Source: Desemzia sp045528445 (GTDB lineage Bacteria; Bacillota; Bacilli; Lactobacillales; Carnobacteriaceae). Taken from it: a stretch of 64,000 nt of DNA. A program made the position numbers and the translations under genes. Position 1 is the first letter of the stretch. Each line of letters starts with the position of its first letter. The notes beneath the pieces were generated by a model that was not told the origin of the DNA, searched no databases, and worked only from the letters and a program-made list of their open reading frames with translations. The stretch is taken from assembly GCF_045528445.1 (NCBI RefSeq), contig NZ_JBGQQU010000015.1:1-64000 (forward strand). Direction: 5' to 3'. Below are positions 1 through 7,081 of this stretch, in pieces.

Positions 1-125
1 ATCTCCAGATAGTTACTATTTAAAACAAAAGCATGTTATATAAAATTGAACCGCCGTATACCGAACGGTACGTACGGTGGTGTGAGAGGACGGTAAATAA
101 ATTAATTATTTACCTCCTACTCGAT
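1..125 (+). mobile_element. 3' end of a group II intron (domains V and VI)
   Basis: Positions 50-81 fold into a domain-V-like hairpin. The 9-bp outer stem pairs ACCGCCGTA with TACGGTGGT, a short bulge follows, and an inner stem ACC/GGT is capped by GAAC. The core GCCGTATAC...GGTACGTACGGT matches domain V of bacterial group II introns, with CGC where many have AGC. A domain-VI-like hairpin follows (stem 92-100 with 106-114), then CCTCCTACTCGAT, which resembles known intron 3' ends, so the splice site should lie near 125. The rest of the intron and any reverse transcriptase would be left of the window. The exact 3' boundary is inferred. Confidence 0.75.
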
Positions 126-202
126 TTTACGCGAAAATTGGCGGTCTCAATTTGCTGCAGCCGTAAGAACGCAGTGATGTACGGATGTAGTATAAGGCGA
201 AT

Positions 203-264
203 GGAAAGAGCGTTGCTCAAAATGTTAATATATCTTTATATATCAACATTTCAAGGCGCTTTCC
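203..264 (+). repeat. Large imperfect inverted repeat / possible terminator
   Basis: GGAAAGAGCGTTG (203-215) is nearly complementary to CAAGGCGCTTTCC (252-264). Between them AAATGTT and AACATTT with ATATAT blocks extend the stem. A T-rich stretch follows (265-289). It could be a terminator for the sequence interrupted by the intron, or an IS end. The surrounding 126-431 region has no convincing gene. Confidence 0.4.
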
Positions 265-362
265 AATTTTTGGAGAGTGTCTTTTTTTAGTGCGCCCGGC
301 ATGGGTGATAAATTAGCAACTGCTTTTTTTAAAACAAAATATAACTGTAATGATTGAAAATG

Positions 363-409
363 AAAGAATCAACTCTCAGTATTAATACTGAGAGCTGATT
401 CTTTTTTTA
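363..409 (+). terminator. Rho-independent terminator
   Basis: Long hairpin AAAGAATCA / CTCTCAGTAT with its complement ATACTGAGAG / TGATTCTTT, followed by seven T. It points rightward, although no intact + strand gene lies upstream in the window. It also separates this debris from the leftward gene ending at 432. Confidence 0.8.
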
Positions 410-431
410 GACTAGAGAAATTTTTTGTTTG

Positions 432-641
432 CTAATCATTAAAGCATTTTTTCTTTATTGAATATATAAGAAGCCAACAAATCGTATATATCACAATACC
501 AATGATAATTTTCACAAAATTGTTATCAGTTGAAAAGGCATGACTGCTGAAAAATATTGAGACTAAAATAATAAATTTCAGTAAGCTCTCTTCCCAGGAA
601 GTCTTTAAGTATTTTTTATTATTCATCAGTTTATCCCACAC
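432..641 (-). CDS. Small hypothetical two-helix membrane protein
   Basis: Unrecognised 69-residue protein read from a GTG at 641; an ATG at 626 (residue 6) is an alternative. Neither start has a strong Shine-Dalgarno sequence. It has a basic N-terminus, a hydrophobic segment around residues 22-36, a short polar loop with TDNN, and a second hydrophobic segment around residues 43-62 ending in a lysine cluster, which suggests two membrane passes with both ends in the cytoplasm. No partner gene is obvious. Its reality rests only on length and composition. Confidence 0.4.
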   Translation of the reverse strand: MWDKLMNNKKYLKTSWEESLLKFIILVSIFFSSHAFSTDNNFVKIIIGIVIYTICWLLIYSIKKKCFND

Positions 642-710
642 ATATCAAAGTTTTATAATCTATATTGTATCTCTGCACTATATTTTTTTAATTAGAACAA
701 ATATTTATCA

Positions 711-1103
711 TTAATTAGGACTATAATAAACTGTTTTTTGACCTAAAAGTTTTGTTCTGCTGCTATTTGAAAATTGTTTTATAATGACTCTTTCACCCTT
801 TATAGTTGGAACAGGAGTAGAGTAGTCAAAAATTCTATACACCTCTTCAGAATTATAAACATATGTAAGGGTCATAGAATAAGCTAATGCTGCAACATCG
901 ATTAAATAAGCTGATATCTTAGCATATACGTTAGGAATATAGTCAATGACGCGCGAAATTGCTAATGCGATTGCACCAATAGATAATCCTTTGACGTAAG
1001 TACTTGTTTTAAAGGTTTTTAAGTATTCCCAGTTACTATTCATAAAAGGAGTAATATGATTATCGATTGATAATTCTTCGGTATTTTGTACAACTTCTTC
1101 CAA
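711..1103 (-). CDS. Hypothetical membrane protein, probably frameshifted near its start
   Basis: About 130 residues are readable, with an acidic N-terminus, two hydrophobic segments (around residues 38-53 and 64-82) and a basic C-terminus. Family not recognised. The in-frame start in this reading is a TTG at 1103 without a ribosome site. A good start exists upstream on the minus strand, AAGGATCTTTTT then ATG at 1133, but it is one base out of frame. Adding one G to the GGGG run just after that ATG would give MGEEFTQNIELEEVV and join the long frame. I infer a one-base frameshift (decay or sequencing error). Confidence 0.45.
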   Translation of the reverse strand: MEEVVQNTEELSIDNHITPFMNSNWEYLKTFKTSTYVKGLSIGAIALAISRVIDYIPNVYAKISAYLIDVAALAYSMTLTYVYNSEEVYRIFDYSTPVPTIKGERVIIKQFSNSSRTKLLGQKTVYYSPN

Positions 1104-1156
1104 TTCAATATTCTGAGTAAATTCTTCCCCATAAAAAGATCCTTCTTAGTAAAGAG

Positions 1157-1436
1157 AACACCACTTTACAAAAAAATTAGTCACTAGGTTTCTGTCTAAC
1201 CCACCGGTTAAAAGCAGCTAAAAGTGGGAATGAATTTATCCTATCTTCGAGCGGAAGGACGAAGTTGTAGAAAAATAGTTCCTTAAGCTATGGATTGTGA
1301 ATCCCTTTTGGTATAATGGGTTCATAACAAACAACTCCCTTTTTTGTTGGTTTTTTTGTCAAATCAATCATACAAAAAAGTCAGGGTTGTTTGTATTTTT
1401 ATGTCCTCCATTACTTAAAAAGTTGTAAAGTGGTGT
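1157..1436. repeat. 280-bp unit bounded by 14-bp inverted repeats (IS/MITE-like relic)
   Basis: ACACCACTTTACAA at 1158-1171 is the exact reverse complement of TTGTAAAGTGGTGT at 1423-1436. Similarity continues a few bases inward. A second inner inverted pair lies inside: CAAACAAC...CTTTTTTG near 1328-1347 against its complement near 1372-1393. There is no coding capacity. This fits an internally deleted insertion sequence, but the family cannot be named by eye. The rest of 1104-1643 holds nothing else I can support. Confidence 0.5.
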
Positions 1437-1643
1437 AATTAGCTACTTAAACGATAAAAATATGTTATAGGTTAAGAAAAAAGCTATTTATAACTTTCAA
1501 CACACTATTTTATATAAAATCATGTATTGAGAATTTTATTAGTTTAAGGTTCTTTTTTTGTTTCAAAAGGGGAAACCCTAATAGAATCAGGAATACTCTC
1601 GTACATTACCCTACTCATATGATAGGATTCCAAATAAGTAATA

Positions 1644-1688
1644 ATGAGAAGAACATACACCAGTATCAGATAGGTATGTTCTTCTCAT
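1644..1688 (-). terminator. Terminator hairpin overlapping the toxin 3' end
   Basis: ATGAGAAGAACATAC (1644-1658) pairs with GTATGTTCTTCTCAT (1674-1688), a perfect 15-bp stem. Read leftward, one arm is the last codons of the toxin gene, the stop is in the loop, and a T-rich stretch follows. It probably ends the toxin-antitoxin transcript. Confidence 0.7.
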
Positions 1689-1950
1689 AGTGAGACCATG
1701 CTGTCCATATTGTCACAGTCTTTTCCTTCTTATCAATTGTAAACACAACTCTATGCTGTCCATTGATTCTCATTGAATGGATTTTCTTGTGTTTTGGCTG
1801 AAGAACTTCATTTCTCCTGACCTGCTCAAAAGGATTCTTTCTTAGTATTTCAACTATTTCATCATAGTCACCTTTTAGACCAGCTTTTTCTAATAATGGA
1901 ATGTGCTTCTTTTTGACTTCTTTATATTGTCTTATTTTCCAATCTGTCAT
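1666..1950 (-). CDS. RelE-superfamily toxin, Txe/YoeB type
   Basis: A 94-residue protein with the pattern of YoeB/Txe mRNA endonucleases: a basic helical N-terminal half, then residues around 61-70 reading SMRINGQHRV, where the family has the conserved R-IN-QHR-V strand, and a C-terminal WTAWSHYEK, matching the family's conserved HY end. Such toxins cut mRNA at the ribosomal A site and are held inactive by the partner antitoxin. The start ATG overlaps the antitoxin stop (TAATG), so the two are translationally coupled. The last codons form one arm of a terminator hairpin. A family assignment by motif is secure; the gene symbol is withheld. Confidence 0.85.
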   Translation of the reverse strand: MTDWKIRQYKEVKKKHIPLLEKAGLKGDYDEIVEILRKNPFEQVRRNEVLQPKHKKIHSMRINGQHRVVFTIDKKEKTVTIWTAWSHYEKNIPI

Positions 1951-2198
1951 TAAATTTCCTCGAAATCGTCTTCAGTTGAATTTTCCATTGCATCTAACAC
2001 ATAACTCAATGTGCCAGTTCTTTCCAAGTACAATTCTTCTTGCATTTTATCATATTCTCTTTTAGAGAGTAAGACTACACCATCATTTGAACCATTCTTC
2101 GCATTTAAAGTGATTTCTAAAGTTGCGTTTTCAGTTGATATCTTGTTTAAAGTGTTGAACATGTCTTTTCTGAAGTTTGTTGGTGTGATTATATCCAT
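1950..2198 (-). CDS. YefM/Axe (Phd-family) antitoxin
   Basis: An 82-residue antitoxin directly upstream of the toxin. The N-terminal half resembles the YefM/Phd DNA-binding fold (MDIITPTNFRKDM..., then VVLLSKREYDKMQEE), and the C-terminal tail is acidic and probably disordered (STEDDFEEI), which in this family wraps the toxin. The start ATG has an AAAGGAGTTGAG ribosome site. It is transcribed from a promoter whose -10 box lies in the centre of a 16-bp palindrome carrying TGTACA, the hexamer known from yefM-yoeB operators, so autorepression is likely. Confidence 0.85.
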   Translation of the reverse strand: MDIITPTNFRKDMFNTLNKISTENATLEITLNAKNGSNDGVVLLSKREYDKMQEELYLERTGTLSYVLDAMENSTEDDFEEI

Positions 2199-2214
2199 CT
2201 TTTCTCAACTCCTT

Positions 2215-2258
2215 TTTCTCTATATGTACATTATAGTGTACATATAGAGAAACATCAA
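2215..2258 (-). promoter_or_regulatory. Toxin-antitoxin promoter inside a perfect palindromic operator
   Basis: TTTCTCTATATGTACA (2215-2230) and its exact complement (2237-2252) flank a 6-base centre. On the minus strand, -35 TTGATG (complement of 2253-2258) and -10 TATAAT (complement of 2230-2235) are 17 bp apart, so repressor binding would cover the -10. The 240 bp up to the next gene hold only short imperfect repeats (for example GATACT ATT AGTAT near 2288). Confidence 0.85.
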
Positions 2259-2490
2259 CTAATACTCTTAAATAAGTATCGACTTTGATACTATTAGTAT
2301 AGTCGGTTAATAGGTATCAAATAGTGTTCTAATACTTACTCTCCCAATGGTTGCAGCTACTTTATAGAGTGAGAAATGAATACTTATTATTACTCTTGTT
2401 AGATACTTGGGGTAAGACTCGGTGCACTGTATGCTTTCTAGAGAGTATCATCAATCAGCCGCTGCTTTTTTTGAAATATTGTATTCTAAA

Positions 2491-3528
2491 CTAGAACAGC
2501 CAAAAAATCAAACTAATTGCTAGAATAACTTGGAAGCAGCCAATCAGTAAGCCGTATAACATGGTACGAGGCCCTTCTTTCAAGATATCAGAGAACTTGA
2601 CCTGAAGACCAATTGCAGCTAAAGCGGTAATCTCAAATTGATTACTGATGACTTCGGAACTATGGATCATAAAGGAAGGTAAGGGTAGAAAACTTCTAAG
2701 CAAGAACAAAATGAAAAATCCTGCAATAAACCAGGGAATAGTCATTAGGCTTGCATTTTTTTCCAAATCAGCAGATATTGGATCAACTGCTGATTTAGAA
2801 AATAGCGGTTCTTCCTCTTTAGTGTTTAATTTACTGAAAGATAAGGCTACTCCGATGATAAGGAGGACTCTCATAAGTTTGAATACTATAGACAGATTAG
2901 TAACGTCCATACTTACCAATTTAGCTGAAGCAACGACTTGCCCTATGGATTGGACCGTTCCTCCAATCAAGGCTGATGTTTGAACGACTTCGTTGTGGTA
3001 CAGAACAGAAGCGAGAATAGGCAGTAAGACCATCAATATGGTTCCTGTTACATTAACTATAGTGATGGACATGGCTTTATCTTTCTTGTCGGCATCAATC
3101 ACCGGAGAGACAGTCCCAACAGCAGAAGAACCGCAGACTGCATTGCCGGCACCCATCAGTAAAGACATTTTTTTATTGAACTTCATAGTTCGACCGACCC
3201 AATAAGCGAATAAAATCGTCAAAACCATTTGAAAAATAACAAAAATAAATCCAGTAAAACCAACTTGCTTGATGATTTGAAAATCTAAAATCATTCCATT
3301 TAACACGATCGACCATTCTAAGAGAGATTTTTCAGAAAACTTAGTTCCTCTTTTAAAATAAGGCTTGTTTAAAAAAGTATTTCCTAACAAAATTCCTAAA
3401 AAAATTGCGATCAGTGCTGCTCCTAGATTTGGCAGAAGGGCAGATAAATACTGGCTGATTAATGATATCAAAACACTGATTAGTAGCCCGGGCAAGATAG
3501 GATAGCTTTTTTTGAATTTTGCGAGCAT
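2491..3528 (-). CDS. YeiH-family (UPF0324) putative sulfate exporter
   Basis: A 345-residue polytopic membrane protein with about ten hydrophobic segments, of the YeiH/UPF0324 family, annotated as putative sulfate or sulfur-anion exporters. The recognisable core is the stretch GNTFLNKPYFKRG (residues about 49-61) and the glycine-rich helix MGAGNAVCGSSAVG (about 125-138), both typical of the family. The length is normal. The ribosome site AGGAGGTTTAAC precedes the ATG at 3528. It is divergent from a LysR regulator, the usual arrangement for this family (as with yeiH-yeiE), so the regulator probably controls it. The transported ion is not known from sequence. Confidence 0.85.
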   Translation of the reverse strand: MLAKFKKSYPILPGLLISVLISLISQYLSALLPNLGAALIAIFLGILLGNTFLNKPYFKRGTKFSEKSLLEWSIVLNGMILDFQIIKQVGFTGFIFVIFQMVLTILFAYWVGRTMKFNKKMSLLMGAGNAVCGSSAVGTVSPVIDADKKDKAMSITIVNVTGTILMVLLPILASVLYHNEVVQTSALIGGTVQSIGQVVASAKLVSMDVTNLSIVFKLMRVLLIIGVALSFSKLNTKEEEPLFSKSAVDPISADLEKNASLMTIPWFIAGFFILFLLRSFLPLPSFMIHSSEVISNQFEITALAAIGLQVKFSDILKEGPRTMLYGLLIGCFQVILAISLIFWLF

Positions 3529-3550
3529 GTTAAACCTCCTCCAAATATTT

Positions 3551-3572
3551 ATGGTATTATGATATACCGAAG
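3551..3572. promoter_or_regulatory. Intergenic LysR-type operator candidate
   Basis: In the 111-bp gap between the divergent exporter and regulator genes, GGTATTATGATATACC is an interrupted palindrome of the T-N11-A kind that LysR regulators bind. The gap is very AT-rich and must hold both promoters. Confidence 0.4.
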
Positions 3573-3639
3573 ATTGTATAAAACAAAATAATCATTTATT
3601 ATATAATTATAAGAAATTGTTATTGAGGAGTGGCATTAG

Positions 3640-4524
3640 ATGTTAGATTACCGGTACCAAACGTTCCTTACTTTAACAGAAGAAATGAATTACACGACCA
3701 CAGCCAAAAGATTGCACATTACCCAGCCGGCTGTCACCCAGCATATTCAGTCTTTGCAACAGGAGTTAGGGGTTGAACTGATTCATTATGAAAAGAGAAA
3801 ATTATCGTTAACCGCTAAAGGAAAACAGCTGCAAAAGGATCTTTATTTGCTCCAAAGAGAGATCGCTAAGGTCCAAGAACAATTAACTTCTACTGTAGAG
3901 CACAATACCCTTGTATTTGGAGCCTCCTTGACGATTGGGGAATACATGATGCCTGGACTCATTGAGTCGTATTTGAACCAGTATCCAGCGCATGATATCT
4001 CGATGGTAACAGATAATACCCAACATTTGATCGAATTGATGGAACATGGAAAAATTGATTTTGCGTTCGTAGAAGGAGAATTCAATCAGTCTGTATTTGA
4101 ATTCCAGAAAATCGTTGAAGAACCGTTTATCGCTGTCTGTTCAGAAAAAAGTTCTTTATGGAAACAAGAACAAAGCATTAACGACTTATTTTCTACACCT
4201 CTTCTAGTCCGTGAAGAAGGATCAGGATCACGGCTGATTTTCGAAACAGCGATAAAAAGTAAGGGGATCCACTTAGACAGCTTTTCGAAAGTTATGATGA
4301 TCGGGAGCATTGGCGCAACTAAAAAATTAGTCGAAAAAAATTTAGGGATCAGTTTTATTTATCAGAGGGCTGTTGAAGAGGAACTCAACAAAGGAATATT
4401 GAAAAAGATACCTTTAAGTGATTTTAATGTAATTCATCCGTTTTATTTGATTTATCTAAAAAGAATCCAAGTGAGAGGGATGGAGACGATGAAGAACTTT
4501 TTAAAAGTCGCGGAATCAAACTAG
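3640..4524 (+). CDS. LysR-family transcriptional regulator
   Basis: A 294-residue LysR regulator. Residues 1-60 form the winged HTH (YRYQTFLTLTEEMNYTTTAK..., RLHITQPAVTQHIQSLQQEL), and about 90-290 the two-lobed effector domain of the CysB/YeiE type. The TTGAGGAGTGGC ribosome site precedes the ATG. It is divergent from the YeiH-type exporter and is its likely regulator, possibly responding to a sulfur compound or anion; that is inferred from the pairing alone. No truncation. Confidence 0.9.
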   Translation: MLDYRYQTFLTLTEEMNYTTTAKRLHITQPAVTQHIQSLQQELGVELIHYEKRKLSLTAKGKQLQKDLYLLQREIAKVQEQLTSTVEHNTLVFGASLTIGEYMMPGLIESYLNQYPAHDISMVTDNTQHLIELMEHGKIDFAFVEGEFNQSVFEFQKIVEEPFIAVCSEKSSLWKQEQSINDLFSTPLLVREEGSGSRLIFETAIKSKGIHLDSFSKVMMIGSIGATKKLVEKNLGISFIYQRAVEEELNKGILKKIPLSDFNVIHPFYLIYLKRIQVRGMETMKNFLKVAESN

Positions 4525-4830
4525 ACAGGCCTAATGTACAAGGCATGTTAAGTTTAACCGCTTTTTTGATTCTAAGCAGCAGAGTTGAAAAAATTCAGGT
4601 CTCAACAACTCTATGATCAAAGAGCATGAAATTAATCCAATAGGAATTGGGAGTGATGTAGATGTCAAAGGCTATATACATTATTCCTTTAATTCTGATT
4701 TAGGAAGCAAACACTTGTGAAAGAACTAGATTTGTATAAAAATGGCTTTCCAGAATCGCGGTAATTAAATTAATTGCTATAATTAAGCTTAGATATCTAA
4801 AGAATCCACCGTTTTTCTTCATTTCTTTGG
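4525..4830. other. Intergenic stretch with possible coding relic
   Basis: No convincing gene. A 35-codon frame at 4613-4720 (MIKEHEINPIGIGS...) is followed by another short open stretch, but neither has a ribosome site. They look like leftovers of a decayed gene. AGAGTTG and CAACTCT near 4580-4612 can pair. Confidence 0.3.
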
Positions 4831-4951
4831 TATAATGATTAAGATGATTTTTTATGAGAAGAGTAAGGTAAATAGAGTCAACTCGTAAAAGAAAAAGTAT
4901 GCCGAAAAGAATACATAGGCTTACAGCAGAAAAGCCTGTGTATTTCTTTTT
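4831..4951 (+). promoter_or_regulatory. Promoter and leader RNA with switch-like hairpins
   Basis: An extended -10 promoter (TTTGGTATAAT, TATAAT at 4831-4836) starts a leader of about 110 nt. GTAT (4897-4900), loop GCCGAAAAGA, ATAC (4911-4914) forms a small hairpin. The same ATAC belongs to a competing terminator stem AATACATAGGCTT (4910-4922) with AAGCCTGTGTATT (4932-4944), followed by TCTTTTT. The two structures exclude each other, as in attenuators. The loop resembles that in the zinc-ribbon leaders at 36.2 and 43.8 kb. The next gene is the SPFH gene at 5060. Confidence 0.45.
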
Positions 4952-5059
4952 GTGTATTGCAGTAAATAGTTACACGGGGTGGTTTGTTGTAAGAGAGTAA
5001 GGAAAAGTATTTGTTATTAAGAAAATTATTTAGTTAAAAAAAGAAAAGAGGACATAGAA

Positions 5060-5890
5060 TTGAACGAAAAAATATACGATAAGAACAGCATCAAAAAAAT
5101 CAAAGGGTTAATGATTGGTCTTTTAGTCATTATCTTATTGGTAGGTGGATTTTTAGTGTTTTTTGAAAAAATCGAAAATGGTTATGTAGGGGTTCGTTAT
5201 TCAATGAACGGCGGAGTGAGAGATCAAACGCTAAGCCAAGGGGTTAAATTTGTCGGATTGGATAAAGTAACTCAGTATCCTATTCGCTTACAGACGGTTA
5301 AAGCAGAGAAGTTGAATTTGGCTACGGAAGATGGAAAAGCTACCCATGTATCGATTACATATGCTTATAAAGTAGATTCAAAAAAAGTTTCTGATGTGTT
5401 TAAAGAATTTGGGAGCATCAGCGTAGAAGATATTGAAGCAAACTGGTTGAAGGCACAATTGCTGAAATCATCGCGTAGTGTCGTTGCTAGATATAGCTTG
5501 TTGGATGTAACGGGATCAAAATCAACAGAAGTTCAGCAATCGATTTTAGAAGATTTCACTAAAGCAGTTGAACCTAAAGGATTCTTGGTAGAAGACGTTG
5601 CTTTTGGAGTTCCAGATGTTGATGCGGAAACGCAAAAATCCATTGATGAGATCATCAAAGCGGGTCAAGAAAAAGAAAAAGCTCTCTTGGAAGCCGATAC
5701 AGCCAAAACAAAAGCAGACAGTTTAGCTTACCAAAAAGTAAAAGCAGCAGAAGCAGAGGCGGAAGCCAATAAAAAATTATCTGAATCCATTTCTGAAGAA
5801 TTGATCAAGTTAAAAGAAGTAGAAGCACGTTTAGAACATGGTTGGGTTGAAGTACAAACGGGTCAGGCAATTGTTGATACTAACGAGTAG
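5060..5890 (+). CDS. SPFH/band-7 domain protein
   Basis: A 276-residue prohibitin/band-7 homologue. A short basic N-terminus is followed by one transmembrane helix (about residues 16-36), the SPFH fold (about 37-190, starting NGYVGVRYSMNGGVRDQ), and an alanine/glutamate/lysine-rich coiled coil (about 195-262). Such proteins form membrane-anchored oligomeric rings; the role here is unknown. The start is TTG, chosen because AAGAGGA lies 8 bases upstream. A 39-codon membrane gene follows 9 bp downstream. The 3' third is duplicated at 11416-11718. Confidence 0.85.
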   Translation: MNEKIYDKNSIKKIKGLMIGLLVIILLVGGFLVFFEKIENGYVGVRYSMNGGVRDQTLSQGVKFVGLDKVTQYPIRLQTVKAEKLNLATEDGKATHVSITYAYKVDSKKVSDVFKEFGSISVEDIEANWLKAQLLKSSRSVVARYSLLDVTGSKSTEVQQSILEDFTKAVEPKGFLVEDVAFGVPDVDAETQKSIDEIIKAGQEKEKALLEADTAKTKADSLAYQKVKAAEAEAEANKKLSESISEELIKLKEVEARLEHGWVEVQTGQAIVDTNE

Positions 5891-5899
5891 GTGATAAAA

Positions 5900-6019
5900 A
5901 TGATTTTCTTCTTAGGTAAACTTATTTTTGCAGCGATAGTGGTCATTTTAATAGGAAACTTATTGTCTTTGCTGTTTAAAAAAGATCCTAAACAGGAAGA
6001 TGATGATTTGAATTTTTAA
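5900..6019 (+). CDS. 39-residue membrane peptide linked to the SPFH gene
   Basis: ATG at 5900 to TAA at 6019. The protein has one hydrophobic helix (MIFFLGKLIFAAIVVILIG then LLSLLF) and a charged tail KKDPKQEDDDLNF. The ribosome site is the GTGATAAA region right after the SPFH stop. It is real because a diverged copy with the same length and the same tail pattern is kept behind the second SPFH fragment at 11727. A role as a partner of the SPFH protein is inferred from linkage only. Confidence 0.7.
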   Translation: MIFFLGKLIFAAIVVILIGNLLSLLFKKDPKQEDDDLNF

Positions 6020-6307
6020 GGACTTGTTGCAAAAAGGGAAAAGGGATTCTTGTGGTTCACAACACAAGCTCTCTTTTTTTCCTTTCTTTTTTCTGCCACA
6101 GCTTTTATTACTTTATATTTCTTATCTTTATTCATCGTTAGTATTATCCTTTTCATGATTTTATTTTATCATTTTGGGACATTTTATGCTTCGACCTACT
6201 TAGGACATTATCACGTTCGAACGATAAATTCTAAAATAATAAAAATGTTTAGCTTGCCATCGATTTTCTTTTCAAGTATACTGAATTAACAAAATTAAAT
6301 AGTTATT
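6020..6307. other. Intergenic stretch before the TPP riboswitch
   Basis: CTTGTG...CACAAG near 6049-6071 followed by a T run may terminate the SPFH transcript. A hydrophobic 79-codon TTG-started frame (6050-6289) overlaps this hairpin and is T-rich; I do not call it a gene. Confidence 0.3.
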
Positions 6308-6441
6308 TAATCCGGAGAGCCTTTTAAAGGAGGCTGAGAGTGCTAGAAGCAGATTCGTGAACCTGATCAACTTTATTGTTGCGTAGGAAGATTATAATTT
6401 TTACTATACTCTTTTTCTGGATTATTAACTGGAAAAGGAGT
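6308..6441 (+). promoter_or_regulatory. TPP riboswitch with SD-sequestering hairpin
   Basis: The conserved THI-box elements are present in order: GGCTGAGAG (about 6332-6340), GAACCTGATC (6359-6368), and GTTGCGTAGGAAG (6378-6390). The P1 stem pairs TAATC (6308-6312) with GATTA (6390-6394). Downstream ACTCTTTTTC (6408-6417) can pair with GAAAAGGAGT (6432-6441), which contains the Shine-Dalgarno of ykoF, so translational shut-off by thiamine pyrophosphate is likely rather than termination. Confidence 0.9.
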
Positions 6442-6448
6442 TTTTATT

Positions 6449-7081
6449 TTGTCAAAAAAAGAATATGTCTCATACGGCAGTTGCGCAGTAGGTGTTCCTG
6501 GTTCAAAAGAAGGAATTGCCGGAATTAGATTCAACTTAGCCCCGATGTCTGATAACTTTGTCGACATTATCCTCTCTTCACTTGAAAATGTAGACACTTC
6601 TATGGTGTGGAGTGAAACTGATCCCACTTCAACGGTTTACCGTGGTAGAGAATCGGCTGTATTTGACGGCGTTCGAGCGGTATTTTCTCAAGCATATCAT
6701 GATGATGTACATATGAGTCTTCATATGACTATCTCGAAAGGTTGCCCGGGAGATCACGATGCAGACTACACACTTGATTATGATGATAGACGTATCAATG
6801 ACCGCAACAGCCGCAAAAGATCCTTCCCAGTTGTTGGTAAATTTTCGCTGTATCCAATGGGCACTGATAACTATATGTCACTTATTGAAGAAGTGGTTAA
6901 CAATGGGATTGACCGAGGTGTTTATGCTGGAAGTGGCCATTACACGACTTACTTAAAAGGTGAAGTACATGATGTCTTTGATTATTTAGAATATGTCGCA
7001 GAAAGAACAGGCAAAGATGTTAGCCATTATATTATAGAAGCCTCTTTACTCTGTAACTTACCTGAGGGGGAATCATTATGA
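6449..7081 (+). CDS. ykoF: YkoF-family thiamine/HMP-binding protein
   Basis: A 210-residue member of the YkoF family, made of two repeated ferredoxin-like halves (about residues 6-95 and 115-205). In Bacillus, YkoF binds the pyrimidine moiety of thiamine and belongs to the ykoFEDC system for thiamine-precursor uptake. The start is TTG, set by the AAAAGGAG ribosome site that the upstream riboswitch can mask. It is the first gene of a four-gene operon; its stop overlaps the ykoE start (ATGA). Family recognition from sequence and from the fixed gene order is firm. Confidence 0.88.
   Translation: MSKKEYVSYGSCAVGVPGSKEGIAGIRFNLAPMSDNFVDIILSSLENVDTSMVWSETDPTSTVYRGRESAVFDGVRAVFSQAYHDDVHMSLHMTISKGCPGDHDADYTLDYDDRRINDRNSRKRSFPVVGKFSLYPMGTDNYMSLIEEVVNNGIDRGVYAGSGHYTTYLKGEVHDVFDYLEYVAERTGKDVSHYIIEASLLCNLPEGESL

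Noticed and set aside
33..290. 85-codon open frame at the left edge
   Set aside because: It runs through the conserved domain V and VI of a group II intron and then a hairpin; the codons have no protein-like pattern.
6050..6289. 79-codon hydrophobic frame
   Set aside because: TTG start inside a likely terminator, T-rich low-complexity sequence, and no homologue behind the duplicated locus.
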